A stretch of DNA of 64,000 bases from Flemingiibacterium sp045578725 (GCA_045578725.1 JAZNKS010000050.1:27312-91311); one strand, 5' to 3'. Counted from the first letter of the stretch, positions 34,139-46,020 are shown. The notes: generated from the letters alone by a model not told the origin. Numbers and translations are program-made.

Positions 34139-35635
34139 ATGAAACCTTCCCGTTTTATCAGTCCGGTTCTCATGCTCGCACTCATTCTCACGCAGTTTGC
34201 CGCCTGCGGAGGATCGGAATCAACCGATGACACGAGCACGCCCGATCCGGTTATCCGGGAGGATACCACCGCTCCCGCCGAAGAGCCTGAATATATCGCT
34301 CCTGTGGTGGATTATGAGGGCAAAACCTTCACGCTCGGCACCCTTCATCTCGATCTTTCCTACGCTATCGCCGATTATCAGATCATCAGCCACGACGAGG
34401 AAACCGGCGATGTCATCAACGATGCCATCATCCGGATGACCCGTCAGGTTGAGGAGGAGCTGAACGTCAATTTGGAGCTGATTGACATCGGCGGTGTCGC
34501 CGAGCGCAATTCCGCCGAACGCATCACCACGCCGATTTATGCCGATGAGGATGTCATGCAGGCCGCTCTGCCGCTGACAGCGGCCCTTCCCGGGCTTCTG
34601 TCTGTTCCCTCTCTGCTGTATGACCTCAATGACATCCCAACGCTTAATCTCTCCCACAGCTGGTGGGATCCGAACTCGGTGGAGGAATACAACATCGGCG
34701 GCAAGCAGTATACCGTGATCGGTGACCTCTGCCTCTATCACAAGGGCGCGCCGGTTGTCACCTTCTTCAACAAGCAGCTGGTTGAATCCCTCTCGCTGGA
34801 GAATCCCTATCAGATCGTCTATGACGGCAAATGGACGCTGGACAAGATGATCGAGCTTGCAACCGCAGCCGCCAGCGATCTCAACGGCGACCAGAAGGTG
34901 GACAAGGATGACCGGTTCGGCATCATCAGCGAAGCCAGCGGTCTGTCCTATCTGCTGATCGGTGCCGGCGTGGATTATTCCAGACGCAGCGGGGATGAAA
35001 TCGAAATGGCCCTCTATTCGGAGAAGGCCGCCTCGATTGTCGAAAAGATGATTCCCTTCTTACGCACGAAAGACATCGCCATGGTTGACGCCGATTGGAG
35101 CTCCGGCTACAATGAGGTCTTCGGTGAGCTGTTCACACCGACCTTCATGGAAAACCGTGCGCTGTTCTTCTCCAACCAGCTTCTGCTGGCGCTGGATTTC
35201 CGTGCCATGCAGGCCGATTTCGGCGTGCTTCCGATGCCGAAATACGATGAGGAGCAGGAGGGCTACCACATTGCGACCAATGACTGGTGGTGCGACAATC
35301 TGATCGTGCCGGCCACCAACCGCGATCTTGAGATGACCGGCCATGTGCTGGAAGCCATGGGCTATTACAGCCAGCAGTATGTCACCAAGGGCTTCATCGA
35401 CACCACGGTGCTGGGCAAGTCGGTGCGCGACGAGGATTCGGCAAAAATGGTCGAGCTTATTCTGGACAGCCAGTATTACGATATCGCCTGCCTCTTTGAC
35501 TGGGGCGGAATCGCACCGAAGCTCCGCACCATGTTCAACGACAAGGATACCAACCTTGCCTCCAACTATGCCGCAATTGAATCGCAGATCGAAGCCGCCA
35601 TGGAAAAAACCATGGACGAGCTGCTCGGCGGCTGA
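34139..35635 (+). CDS. Extracellular solute-binding lipoprotein (ABC-type, orphan)
   Basis: 498 residues. A lipoprotein signal peptide ends at the lipobox FAAC, giving an acylated Cys around residue 23, then an acidic Ser/Thr-rich linker. The body has features of family 1 solute-binding proteins (EELNVNLELIDIGG, YDGKWTLDKMIELATAA). Residues about 267-279 (DLNGDQKVDKDD) form an EF-hand-like or dockerin-like calcium loop. No ABC permease or ATPase genes adjoin it, so either they are elsewhere or it serves another receptor role. AAGGAG precedes ATG 34139. Confidence 0.82.
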   Translation: MKPSRFISPVLMLALILTQFAACGGSESTDDTSTPDPVIREDTTAPAEEPEYIAPVVDYEGKTFTLGTLHLDLSYAIADYQIISHDEETGDVINDAIIRMTRQVEEELNVNLELIDIGGVAERNSAERITTPIYADEDVMQAALPLTAALPGLLSVPSLLYDLNDIPTLNLSHSWWDPNSVEEYNIGGKQYTVIGDLCLYHKGAPVVTFFNKQLVESLSLENPYQIVYDGKWTLDKMIELATAAASDLNGDQKVDKDDRFGIISEASGLSYLLIGAGVDYSRRSGDEIEMALYSEKAASIVEKMIPFLRTKDIAMVDADWSSGYNEVFGELFTPTFMENRALFFSNQLLLALDFRAMQADFGVLPMPKYDEEQEGYHIATNDWWCDNLIVPATNRDLEMTGHVLEAMGYYSQQYVTKGFIDTTVLGKSVRDEDSAKMVELILDSQYYDIACLFDWGGIAPKLRTMFNDKDTNLASNYAAIESQIEAAMEKTMDELLGG

Positions 35636-35654
35636 TTTTCACGCAAAATATCCG

Positions 35655-35686
35655 GGGAACCTGTTCTTGGGACGGGTTCCCTTTTT
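35655..35686 (+). terminator. Terminator after the solute-binding lipoprotein
   Basis: Stem gggaacc/ggttccc (35655-35661 with 35675-35681), then T5. Confidence 0.88.
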
Positions 35687-35765
35687 GTTCTGCAAAAAAA
35701 ATTCGGAATTCATCGGAAAACAGCTGAAAGTTTACAATTATTTATAGCAATTTGAGAAAAAATAT

Positions 35766-35788
35766 AGTATACTATTTATAAGTATACT
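35766..35788. promoter_or_regulatory. Tandem AGTATACT palindromes upstream of secA
   Basis: Two copies of the self-complementary 8-mer AGTATACT (35766-35773 and 35781-35788) are separated by seven bases, with centres 15 bp apart, in the AT-rich secA promoter region. TATACT within the left copy may itself be a -10 box. Candidate dimeric repressor operator; no experimental support. Confidence 0.45.
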
Positions 35789-35855
35789 TTTGCGCCCCCC
35801 TGCGGGATGCAGTTATCATAAAAAACACATCAAATCAACATCATGGAGAAGAAAT

Positions 35856-38651
<2,796 letters not shown>

Positions 38652-38653
38652 TT

Positions 38654-39319
38654 ATGGGCTTCGGATTTCTCTTTCTCGGCTATTTCTTCCTGTTCAGCCT
38701 GTCAAACGGCGGCTTTGACATGATCCCCGATATTCTCGGCTTTCTGATCATGTACAAGGGAATGCGGCTTCTTTGCAATGCCTGTCCCGACAACCGGCCG
38801 CTCGGCTATGCCAAATGGACCATGATGGGTCTGATCGCCTTTTCCGGCGTGATTCTGGTCACACAGCTGATCGGCCTGTTCGCCGCATCCCCGCTTCCCG
38901 CGGGTGTGACGAACTGGCTGATCGCACCGCTGAATCTTCTCTACAGTCTGGCAATCGGCGGATGGCACATTCTCTTCTTCTGGGGCATCTATCTTCTGGC
39001 CGTTCAGATTGAGCTGCCGAAGATTTCCCGGAAGGCCCGCCGCAATCTGGCGCTCACCGCCGTTTATTATCTTCTGACGCTGATTTCCAAGACCGGCCTC
39101 TTCCGCTTCATCGCCGAACACCTTTCCTCGCCGGATGCCGCCATGAGCTATATGAATTTCGCGCTCTGGCTGCTCGGATGCCTCTGGCTCCTCTTCAATA
39201 TCACCTCGCTCTTCTCCTGCTATATGTGGATCTGCCTTGAGGGCGATGAGGATATGCCCGTCCGCACGCCCGATCCCTTTGACCGCATCACGGACAAGTT
39301 CAAATCGGGCCGCAAATAA
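38654..39319 (+). CDS. Unknown multipass membrane protein 1
   Basis: 221 residues with roughly five or six hydrophobic helices; no signal peptide-type cleavage. The N-terminal stretch GGFDMIPDILGFLIMYKGMR carries a D-x2-PD-x2-G-x5-KG pattern also found in the next gene, followed by a cysteine-proline (ACPD) element. I do not recognise an established function; neither enzyme nor transporter motifs are seen. It begins two bases after the secA stop, which makes cotranscription and probably translational coupling with secA likely. Confidence 0.6.
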   Translation: MGFGFLFLGYFFLFSLSNGGFDMIPDILGFLIMYKGMRLLCNACPDNRPLGYAKWTMMGLIAFSGVILVTQLIGLFAASPLPAGVTNWLIAPLNLLYSLAIGGWHILFFWGIYLLAVQIELPKISRKARRNLALTAVYYLLTLISKTGLFRFIAEHLSSPDAAMSYMNFALWLLGCLWLLFNITSLFSCYMWICLEGDEDMPVRTPDPFDRITDKFKSGRK

Positions 39320-39346
39320 TACCGATTTTCAGAAAAGGAAACCTTT

Positions 39347-40744
39347 ATGAAAAACGTACATACCGCAGCCGCCGATCCCGCCAAAAAGCTGAATTTTCCC
39401 TGTCTGATCGCCGCCGCTGTTTTTCTCTTCAATCCCTGTCTGAATATTCTGGATCTTCTGCCGGATTTCTTCGGCATCCTGCTCCTGATGAAGGGTCTGT
39501 CCAAATGGGCGGATCTCTGCCCCGGTGTTGCCGATGCCCTTCAGGGCCTTGCAAAGCTCCGCTGGTTCCTTCTTCTGAAGGCCTTTGCGATGCTTCTGGT
39601 GCCGCTGGTGGACGATACCTATGTGCTGATTTTTACCTTCGCCTTCACGCTGATTGAATTCATCTATCTGCTTCCGGCCCTGGAGCGGATCTTTGACGGC
39701 TTTGAATATTTCGGTATGCGCTACAACAGCCGCGCCGTCTACATGAATCTGAAGAATCTGCGGATGCTGACCAATCTGTTCTTCATCGGAAAGGGCGTAC
39801 TGGTTGTTCTTCCGGAGCTCTGCTCGCTCTCCTCATTTGAGTATGACGGCTATGTCACCAGCGGTGTGCAGATCAACTTTGCAAGCTACAAGAGCGTGCT
39901 GATTCTCGGCGGCGCTCTCCTTTCCACGCTGATGGGTATCGTCTGGCTGGTCAACATTTTAGGCTGGCTGATGCGGATCGGCCGCGAAAAGCCCTTCCTC
40001 CAGCGTGTCAGCGATGCCTACGAAAATGAGATCGCCCAAAACAGCGGCCTTCTCATCCGCCGGAATCTCCGCACCGTCTTCACGCTGATTCTGGTCGGCT
40101 TTGTATTCTTCCTCAATCTCTGGATGGATGGCATGAATGTCATCCCCACCGTAATCGGAGCGGTTCTTCTGCTGCTTGCGCTGTTGTCTCTGAACCGGCG
40201 CTCGCCTGTATGCAAGGCCGCGCTCATACTGTTAGGAATCTTTGTCCTGATTTCGGGCGTTTCCTTCGGCATCTCCACCTGGTTCTCCGGCATCTACGGC
40301 CTGTCCGCCATCGAATACGATTATTTCGCCTATGAGCTCTACACAATCACGCAGATCCTCTATGTGGCCGAATACATCCTCATGACGGCCGCCGTCTTCT
40401 TCCTGTACGGGGAGCTCCGCCGGCTGATCGGCGAGCATCTGGCACCGGCCGAAGGAATCCGCGACCGCCGTCTGACCGATTTCTATTCCAAGCAGCAGCA
40501 GGAAGCTCTGCGCGGCGTATCGGTCGGATTCATCGGTTTCCTGCTCTCGGCCATCACCAACCTCGCCTACATTCTGACCCGTGTGAGTGCCCGGAACTAT
40601 TTCATCGGACAGGGCCTTTTTATCGGCGAAGGCATCGTCCCCGATCTCTGGCTGATTCCCTTTGTCATTACCCTCATCTGGCTGCTGTATACGATCAGCA
40701 ATCTGAACCAGCTCTTTGAGCAGATTGAATACAAATATATGTAA
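39347..40744 (+). CDS. Unknown multipass membrane protein 2
   Basis: 465 residues and about ten hydrophobic segments. Near the N-terminus LDLLPDFFGILLLMKGLSKW followed by ADLCPG repeats the D-x2-PD-x2-G-x5-KG...CP motif of the preceding gene, so the two may belong to one family with this longer one carrying a C-terminal extension. The C-terminal part (VSVGFIGFLLSAITNLAYIL and the following helices) has no recognised domain. Function unknown. The start follows the neighbour by 27 bases with AAAAGGA upstream, in the secA transcription unit. Confidence 0.6.
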   Translation: MKNVHTAAADPAKKLNFPCLIAAAVFLFNPCLNILDLLPDFFGILLLMKGLSKWADLCPGVADALQGLAKLRWFLLLKAFAMLLVPLVDDTYVLIFTFAFTLIEFIYLLPALERIFDGFEYFGMRYNSRAVYMNLKNLRMLTNLFFIGKGVLVVLPELCSLSSFEYDGYVTSGVQINFASYKSVLILGGALLSTLMGIVWLVNILGWLMRIGREKPFLQRVSDAYENEIAQNSGLLIRRNLRTVFTLILVGFVFFLNLWMDGMNVIPTVIGAVLLLLALLSLNRRSPVCKAALILLGIFVLISGVSFGISTWFSGIYGLSAIEYDYFAYELYTITQILYVAEYILMTAAVFFLYGELRRLIGEHLAPAEGIRDRRLTDFYSKQQQEALRGVSVGFIGFLLSAITNLAYILTRVSARNYFIGQGLFIGEGIVPDLWLIPFVITLIWLLYTISNLNQLFEQIEYKYM

Positions 40745-40761
40745 AGGACGGAAAAGCATAC

Positions 40762-43700
40762 ATGAATACCTTTCTGACATCCCTTGAAAATCCGTCATCT
40801 GAATACCGGGGGCATCCCTTCTGGTCCTGGAATGACAAGCTCGATCCCGAGGAGCTCCGCCGCCAGATCCGCGAGATGAAGCGGGTCGGCCTCGGCGGCT
40901 ACTTCATGCACGCCCGCGGCGGTCTGATTACCGAATATCTGTCCGACGAATGGTTTGAATGCATCCGAGCCTGCATAGACGAGGGCAAAAAGCTCGGCAT
41001 GGAATCCTGGAGCTACGATGAGGACGGCTGGCCGTCCGGATTTGGCGGCGGCATCGTTTCCGGTATGGGCGACCGCTATCATGTCCGCTGGCTGGTCTGC
41101 GCGCCCTATGCAGGCCGCAAGCCCGAGGGGAAGGTTCTCGGCTACTGGGGTGTTGGCGCCTCCTCCTGCCGCTATCTCGGCGACAAAATCCGCGCCGCCC
41201 GCGCATCGGCCGCCGACGGGGAAACCGTCTATTATGTGGCCCACGAAAAGAACGGCGACTATGTGGATATTCTGAATCCGGAGGTTGTGCGCGAGTTTAT
41301 CAAGTGCACCTACGAGGTCTACGCCGAGAAGCTCGGCGGCGATTTCGGCGGTCAGGCTATGCCCGGCTTCTTTACCGATGAGCCGCAGTTCTCCCGGTGC
41401 CAGATTCCGTGGTCCTATATCCTCCCGGAGGAATTTGAGAAGACCAACGGCTACAGCCCCATCGAAAAGCTTCCGCTTCTCTTCCTTGAGAAGGAGGGCT
41501 ATGAAGCCTTCCGTTTCGATTTCTGGAAGGTCGTGAATCGCCTGTACACCGAATCCTTCGGCAAGCAGATTTATGATTGGTGCGAGCAGCACAACTGCAA
41601 ATTCACCGGTCATGCCATGCTGGAAGATAACCTTTATTGCCAGATGAGCGCCTCCGCAGGCGTTATGCCGCTGTATGAGTATATGCACAATCCCGGCATG
41701 GACTGGCTGGGACGCCATATCGCAAGCCCGCTGATCCCCAAGCAGGTCGGCTCGGCCGCCCGCCAGCTCGGCAAGAAGCTGGTTCTGTCCGAAACCTTCG
41801 CCCTCTGCGGCTGGGATGTCAGCTTCGAGGAGCTTCGCTGGATCGCCGAATGGCAGTATCTGAACGGCATCAACTGGATGTGCCAGCATCTGGAGAGCTA
41901 TTCGATCCGCGGCCTGCGCAAGCGCGATTATCCGCCGTCGATGTTCTACCAGTCGCCCTGGTGGGACGATTACAAGGCCTTCAACGATTATTTTGCGCGG
42001 CTTGGCAAGCTGTTTGCCGAGTCCGAGGAGGCAGCCGATGTTCTCCTCCTCCATCCGATGCACACCGGCTACATCGCCTACAACGGCGAAAATTCTCCGG
42101 CTGTTCAAAAATATGACCGCGAGCTTCTGCGGGCGCTGGATCTGCTCTCCAGCAATCACATCGGCTATCATCTCGGCGATGAATCGATTCTCCGCCGCCA
42201 CGGATCCGTCGAAAACGGCCTGTTCCGGGTCGGCCTCTGCACCTACAGGACGGTCATCCTCCCCTCCATGCTCACGCTGGACTTGTCCACCTTTGCCCTG
42301 CTGAAGGAATTCTCGGCTGCAGGCGGACGAATCTGCTCCTTCGGCGAAAAGCCCTCCCTGCTGGACGGACGCCCCTGCGAGGAGCTGGTCCGCTTCATGG
42401 AAAGCGTTGAGGCGATTCCGGATGACGGGGAGTTATGTGTCACCGCCCTCACGACGCTCGGCATCAAAACGCTGACCGTTTCCGACCGGAACGGCGAGAT
42501 TCACGCCATCCATTGCCGTGTCAGCCATCTGCCCGACGGAAATACCGCCTATTTCTTCCAGAATCAGAACAAAGAGCAGGCCTACGATGCCCGCATCCTT
42601 CTTGACACAGCCGACCCGGCCGTCCGTCTCGCGCTGGAGGATATGAGCGTATCCCCGGCCGATACCATTACCGCCGGCGGCAAAACCGCTGTCTATCTGC
42701 ATTTTGAGCCGATGCAGTCCCATCTGCTGCTCGCAGGAGACACGCTTCCGGCCGTTACTAAGAAGAACAAGCCTGCACTTGCCCTTCCGCTCTCACGCCA
42801 ATGGTCGCTGGACGGCGGCGATGACAATGCGCTGACATTGGATACCTGCCAATATATCCTCGGCGGTGAAACCGAATATTCGGAGCCGCGCAGCATTCTG
42901 GATATCATGGAGCGCCTACTGGGCGAGCGCGCCAACGATAAGCTGAAGCTCCGCTTCACCTTCCGCGTAGACGAAAAGGCAGATCTTTCCGCCATGAAGA
43001 GCTTCTGTCTGGTATCCGAATTCACCGACGATTTCACAATCCGGCTCAACGGAAGCAAGCTGATCTGGGACGGCCATTCCTGGTGGAAGGATCGCGCCTT
43101 CAAGGCCTACGATATCCGCTACATGGTCAAGCCCGGCCTGAATGAAATCATCATCGACGGCAGCTTCTATCAGCGCGAGAAGGTTTATCAGGTTCTCTTC
43201 GGCGAGAACGTGCTGGAAACCGAGCGCAACAAGCTGACCTACGATACCGAGCTGGAAAGCCTCTATCTTGTCGGCGATTTCGGCGTCCTGTCCGAATCCG
43301 GCTATACCGAAGGCGCACGCCGCGCGCTGTTCACCGACGGCGGATTTGTCATCACCGACCGTCCGCACACCTTCATCGGCGGTGATATCGTTCCGCAGGG
43401 CTATCCCTTCTTTGCCGGACGGATCCGCCTGTCGCAGGAGGTCCGGATCAAAAAGTCCTACGGCAAGCGCATCGCCCTCGAAATCCCCCGCCCGTATGCG
43501 GCTCTGGCCAATCTCTATGTCAACGACCGCTTTGTCAAGACCATGCTGTGGTCCGATTACCGCGCCGATATCACCGACTTTACAGAGCCGGGCGAAAAGG
43601 CGAAGATCACGCTGGAGCTGGTCATCGGCAACCGCAATCTTCTCGGTCCGCACCACAATCCGGTGGGCGAAGACTACAATGTTCACCCCGGCAGCTTCGC

Positions 43701-43773
43701 ACCGCACGGAAACTACACCGCCGCCGGCTGGCGCGAGCGCTACTGTTTCGTCAAGGCCGGTCTTGGAGAATAA
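40762..43773 (+). CDS. Large glycoside hydrolase, GH106-like (alpha-L-rhamnosidase type)
   Basis: 1003 residues. The N-terminal part matches the opening of GH106-type proteins: GHPFWSWNDKLDPEELRRQI, GLGGYFMHARGGLITEYLSD, and SYDEDGWPSGFGGG. The central (alpha/beta)8-like region contains FFTDEPQFSR and ETFALCGWDV, and the C-terminal third is beta-rich (galactose-binding-like), with FRLN and VNDRFVKTMLW segments. GH106 enzymes cleave terminal alpha-L-rhamnose from pectic or plant oligosaccharides; the exact specificity here is unclear. There is no signal peptide, so it would act inside the cell on imported oligosaccharides. It follows membrane protein 2 by 17 bases. Confidence 0.75.
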   Translation: MNTFLTSLENPSSEYRGHPFWSWNDKLDPEELRRQIREMKRVGLGGYFMHARGGLITEYLSDEWFECIRACIDEGKKLGMESWSYDEDGWPSGFGGGIVSGMGDRYHVRWLVCAPYAGRKPEGKVLGYWGVGASSCRYLGDKIRAARASAADGETVYYVAHEKNGDYVDILNPEVVREFIKCTYEVYAEKLGGDFGGQAMPGFFTDEPQFSRCQIPWSYILPEEFEKTNGYSPIEKLPLLFLEKEGYEAFRFDFWKVVNRLYTESFGKQIYDWCEQHNCKFTGHAMLEDNLYCQMSASAGVMPLYEYMHNPGMDWLGRHIASPLIPKQVGSAARQLGKKLVLSETFALCGWDVSFEELRWIAEWQYLNGINWMCQHLESYSIRGLRKRDYPPSMFYQSPWWDDYKAFNDYFARLGKLFAESEEAADVLLLHPMHTGYIAYNGENSPAVQKYDRELLRALDLLSSNHIGYHLGDESILRRHGSVENGLFRVGLCTYRTVILPSMLTLDLSTFALLKEFSAAGGRICSFGEKPSLLDGRPCEELVRFMESVEAIPDDGELCVTALTTLGIKTLTVSDRNGEIHAIHCRVSHLPDGNTAYFFQNQNKEQAYDARILLDTADPAVRLALEDMSVSPADTITAGGKTAVYLHFEPMQSHLLLAGDTLPAVTKKNKPALALPLSRQWSLDGGDDNALTLDTCQYILGGETEYSEPRSILDIMERLLGERANDKLKLRFTFRVDEKADLSAMKSFCLVSEFTDDFTIRLNGSKLIWDGHSWWKDRAFKAYDIRYMVKPGLNEIIIDGSFYQREKVYQVLFGENVLETERNKLTYDTELESLYLVGDFGVLSESGYTEGARRALFTDGGFVITDRPHTFIGGDIVPQGYPFFAGRIRLSQEVRIKKSYGKRIALEIPRPYAALANLYVNDRFVKTMLWSDYRADITDFTEPGEKAKITLELVIGNRNLLGPHHNPVGEDYNVHPGSFAPHGNYTAAGWRERYCFVKAGLGE

Positions 43774-43779
43774 GAAAAG

Positions 43780-43812
43780 AGAGCCGCTTCGTAAAGAAGC
43801 GGCTCTGTTCTT
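43780..43812. terminator. Bidirectional terminator at the end of the hydrolase gene
   Basis: 11-bp stem agagccgcttc/gaagcggctct (43780-43790 with 43796-43806), loop of five. T-rich on both sides (GTTCTTT on +, CTTTTCTTA on -). Serves the GH106-like gene and the converging DUF4830 gene. Confidence 0.9.
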
Positions 43813-44316
43813 TCAGTAGGCTATATTCCGATCCAGCCCGTGAAGGAAGCCGTTGACATCCTCGGAGCAGACATCCCCACCGATCACGCGATTCCGGTAC
43901 ACCAGGAAATTGGCGTATACAACACCATCGTAATCCGGATAATTCGTGATCCGGTAGGTGTATCGGGTCACTTCCTTCTTCCGGTATTTGGTCAGATCAA
44001 AGCCCTGCTTGTTCTGCAGCTCGTTGTAGCTCTGATAAACCTTGTCGAATTCCGCCGGAACGGTGACCTTCTCCTCTTCAACCGGCTCGGCCTCGACCTC
44101 CCATCCAAACTGTCGGAGAAAGCCGATCCGATCCTCGGCGGTTTTGATCTTGTCAAAGCGGACTGTCCCCGCCGTTTCAAGCATACTGCCGGACATTGCC
44201 GTGCCGGGAACCTCGGCTCCGGGAAGCAGCACCAGCAAAGCCACCAGCGCGATCACCGCCAGCGTTGTCACGCCGAAAAACTTCAGCGTGCTCGCGCGCA
44301 TGGAATATACAAACAT
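43813..44316 (-). CDS. DUF4830 domain protein, membrane-anchored
   Basis: 167 residues. One N-terminal helix (about 10-33) anchors an extracytoplasmic domain that fits the DUF4830 pattern: FLRQFGWEVEAEPVEEEKVT, VPAEFDKVYQSYNELQNKQG and FDLTKYRKKEV, with VYANFLVYRNRVIGGDV near the end. The family occurs in Clostridia and has no known function. AAAGGAG lies before ATG 44316. It follows the SGNH gene, from which it is separated by a terminator hairpin, so it likely has its own transcription. Confidence 0.8.
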   Translation of the reverse strand: MFVYSMRASTLKFFGVTTLAVIALVALLVLLPGAEVPGTAMSGSMLETAGTVRFDKIKTAEDRIGFLRQFGWEVEAEPVEEEKVTVPAEFDKVYQSYNELQNKQGFDLTKYRKKEVTRYTYRITNYPDYDGVVYANFLVYRNRVIGGDVCSEDVNGFLHGLDRNIAY

Positions 44317-44378
44317 GATTCTTCACTCCTTTGCCCGGGATCTGTCCGCGGACATTGTCCCGATCGTCTGATAAAAAT

Positions 44379-44419
44379 ATATGGTCTGCACCCGCCGATT
44401 ATGCGGACGCAGACCATAT
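44379..44419 (-). terminator. Terminator downstream of the SGNH hydrolase gene
   Basis: 11-bp stem atatggtctgc/gcagaccatat (44379-44389 with 44409-44419) and a 19-base loop containing a smaller GC stem. On the minus strand it is followed by ATTTTTATC. Confidence 0.85.
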
Positions 44420-44436
44420 TTTTTCTTTGAAGTAAA

Positions 44437-45522
44437 TCAGTATACCATGAACGCGCCGATGCGGATGGCGGTGCCCTCCGATTCCTCGGCCTTGCTTTCG
44501 GCAACGCGGATCTTCAGCGTATGCGTTCCGGCCTCCAGCCCCGCGGCGAGAATCATGCCGCCTGCGCGGTTGAAGCGGGGACAATAGCTGTCCCAGGTGC
44601 GATGCGTCTTTTCCTCGCCGCCGTCCACCGACCAGATAAAGTCGCCGGAATCCTTGGCAAGCATGGCATAAACGCCTACACAGCGGCCCTCGAACGTATA
44701 GGTCAGCTCCGTCCCCGGAACTGTGGCCTCGATGTAGCGCGGATAACGGCCGCACAGCGATTTTTCAACGCATTCCCAGCCCTCATATGCTTTCTCGGTG
44801 CAATCGTCCAGGCGTGCCGTCTGACGGCTCTCGCAAACCAGCGGAGAAGGCATCGCCGTGGGGATCAGCGCGGACGGCTCGCCGGCCAGCTCAGCCTCCA
44901 GAAGCTTGCGGATCGCCTCGGTGTAGATGGCATAGCCGCTGTCGTTGGGGTGAACGGTATCGGTGGTGTATTTCTTCCAATCGGCCTCGCCGCCGTCCGT
45001 ACCCTCGCACAGTACGCGGCTGCGGAGAATCTCACCGACATCGATCTGCTGCACACCGTAGTAATGCATCACGCGGGAATGAGCCGCGCGGGACACATAT
45101 TCAAGGCCGGCTGCAATCCGGTCGGCGATGGATTTGGTGGTGGTATGGACATAGATCACCTCGGTGGTGGGATCGGCCGTCCAAATCTTGCGGAGAATGG
45201 TTTCCGAGTTCACGGTGATTTCATCGTAATTGCCGCCTCCGCCGTCGTTGACCGAGTATTCCATGAAGACCAGATCCGGCTTCTTATCCAGCAGATCCCG
45301 CTGACAGCGGAAAATGCCCAGCGAACTTCCGGTTCCGCCGATGGCAGCCTGAATCTCGGTGAAAGCACAATCCGGATAGGTTTCGCGCAACCAGGTCATA
45401 ATCGAGCCGCGCCAGCAGTTGGCGGAGCAGGATGCACCCGCGCCCTCCGTGATGGATCCGCCGAAGAATCCGACGGTCAGCGCCTTGTCATGTTTGATTC
45501 TGTAAAGCGTGTTGTTCAGCAT
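44437..45522 (-). CDS. SGNH/GDSL hydrolase (carbohydrate-esterase-like)
   Basis: 361 residues. The SGNH signature appears as GFFGGSITEGAG at the N-terminus (nucleophile Ser in GGS), the block-II-like region PDLVFMEYSVND (with Asn) and DTVHPNDSGY near residue 190, where Asp and His of the DxxH pair lie. The rest forms a C-terminal beta-rich domain (VPGTELTYTFEGRCVGVYA). No signal peptide, so cytosolic. I place the start at 45522 with AAGGAG six bases upstream. A deacylase of sugars is the likely class; the substrate is not known. Confidence 0.8.
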   Translation of the reverse strand: MLNNTLYRIKHDKALTVGFFGGSITEGAGASCSANCWRGSIMTWLRETYPDCAFTEIQAAIGGTGSSLGIFRCQRDLLDKKPDLVFMEYSVNDGGGGNYDEITVNSETILRKIWTADPTTEVIYVHTTTKSIADRIAAGLEYVSRAAHSRVMHYYGVQQIDVGEILRSRVLCEGTDGGEADWKKYTTDTVHPNDSGYAIYTEAIRKLLEAELAGEPSALIPTAMPSPLVCESRQTARLDDCTEKAYEGWECVEKSLCGRYPRYIEATVPGTELTYTFEGRCVGVYAMLAKDSGDFIWSVDGGEEKTHRTWDSYCPRFNRAGGMILAAGLEAGTHTLKIRVAESKAEESEGTAIRIGAFMVY

Positions 45523-45562
45523 AGACAGCTCCTTCTCCTTGAATGCAAGGTGGTTGAAGATA

Positions 45563-45595
45563 GAAAAAGAGGACACGGATTGCCCGCATCCTCTT
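45563..45595 (-). terminator. Terminator after the DUF4430 gene
   Basis: Bipartite stem aagagga/tcctctt (45567-45573 with 45589-45595) with an inner gcgg/ccgt stem; TTTTTC follows on the minus strand. It lies just before the SGNH start. Confidence 0.85.
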
Positions 45596-45603
45596 GTGTT
45601 CAA

Positions 45604-46020
45604 TTACATATCCGGTTCAGCGATCTCGAACTTGTATTCGATAACATCGCCTTCCTTGATAGCGATGGTGTTGGCTCTGCCGCCCTGGGGAGTTTCACCA
45701 TTGATGTAGTAGGTCCAGAAGTGGATGTTGCCTTCTTCATCGGTGTATTCCTTGTATTCTTCGATGTCAAGAACAGAGTCCTCGGTATCGGTCAGGGTGT
45801 AAGCAACCTCGTTTACGATGCAGCCTTCAACGAAAGCCATCAGTACGGTGGGAGCTTCGTCCTGAACCTCAACCTCGGTTTCGAGGATCGGATCGGTGGG
45901 ATCATCGCCGATGATCTTGAGGGTAACCTTGGTAATCGGAGCAGCAGCGCCGCAGGATGCGAAGGTGCAGGCAAGAATCACGCCGGCAACGATCAGAGCA
46001 AGAACGCGGGTGAATTTCAT
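45604..46020 (-). CDS. DUF4430 lipoprotein (transcobalamin-like domain)
   Basis: 138 residues. Lipoprotein signal with lipobox FASC, giving an acylated Cys about residue 23. The mature part shows the DUF4430 features: VEVQDEAPTVLMAFVEGCI, HFWTYYINGETPQGGRANTI and EGDVIEYKFEI. This small beta-rich domain binds ligands in some relatives of the cobalamin-binding proteins, though function here is not shown. AGGAGG lies nine bases before ATG 46020, and a consensus promoter precedes it. Cell-surface location is inferred from the lipobox. Confidence 0.8.
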   Translation of the reverse strand: MKFTRVLALIVAGVILACTFASCGAAAPITKVTLKIIGDDPTDPILETEVEVQDEAPTVLMAFVEGCIVNEVAYTLTDTEDSVLDIEEYKEYTDEEGNIHFWTYYINGETPQGGRANTIAIKEGDVIEYKFEIAEPDM

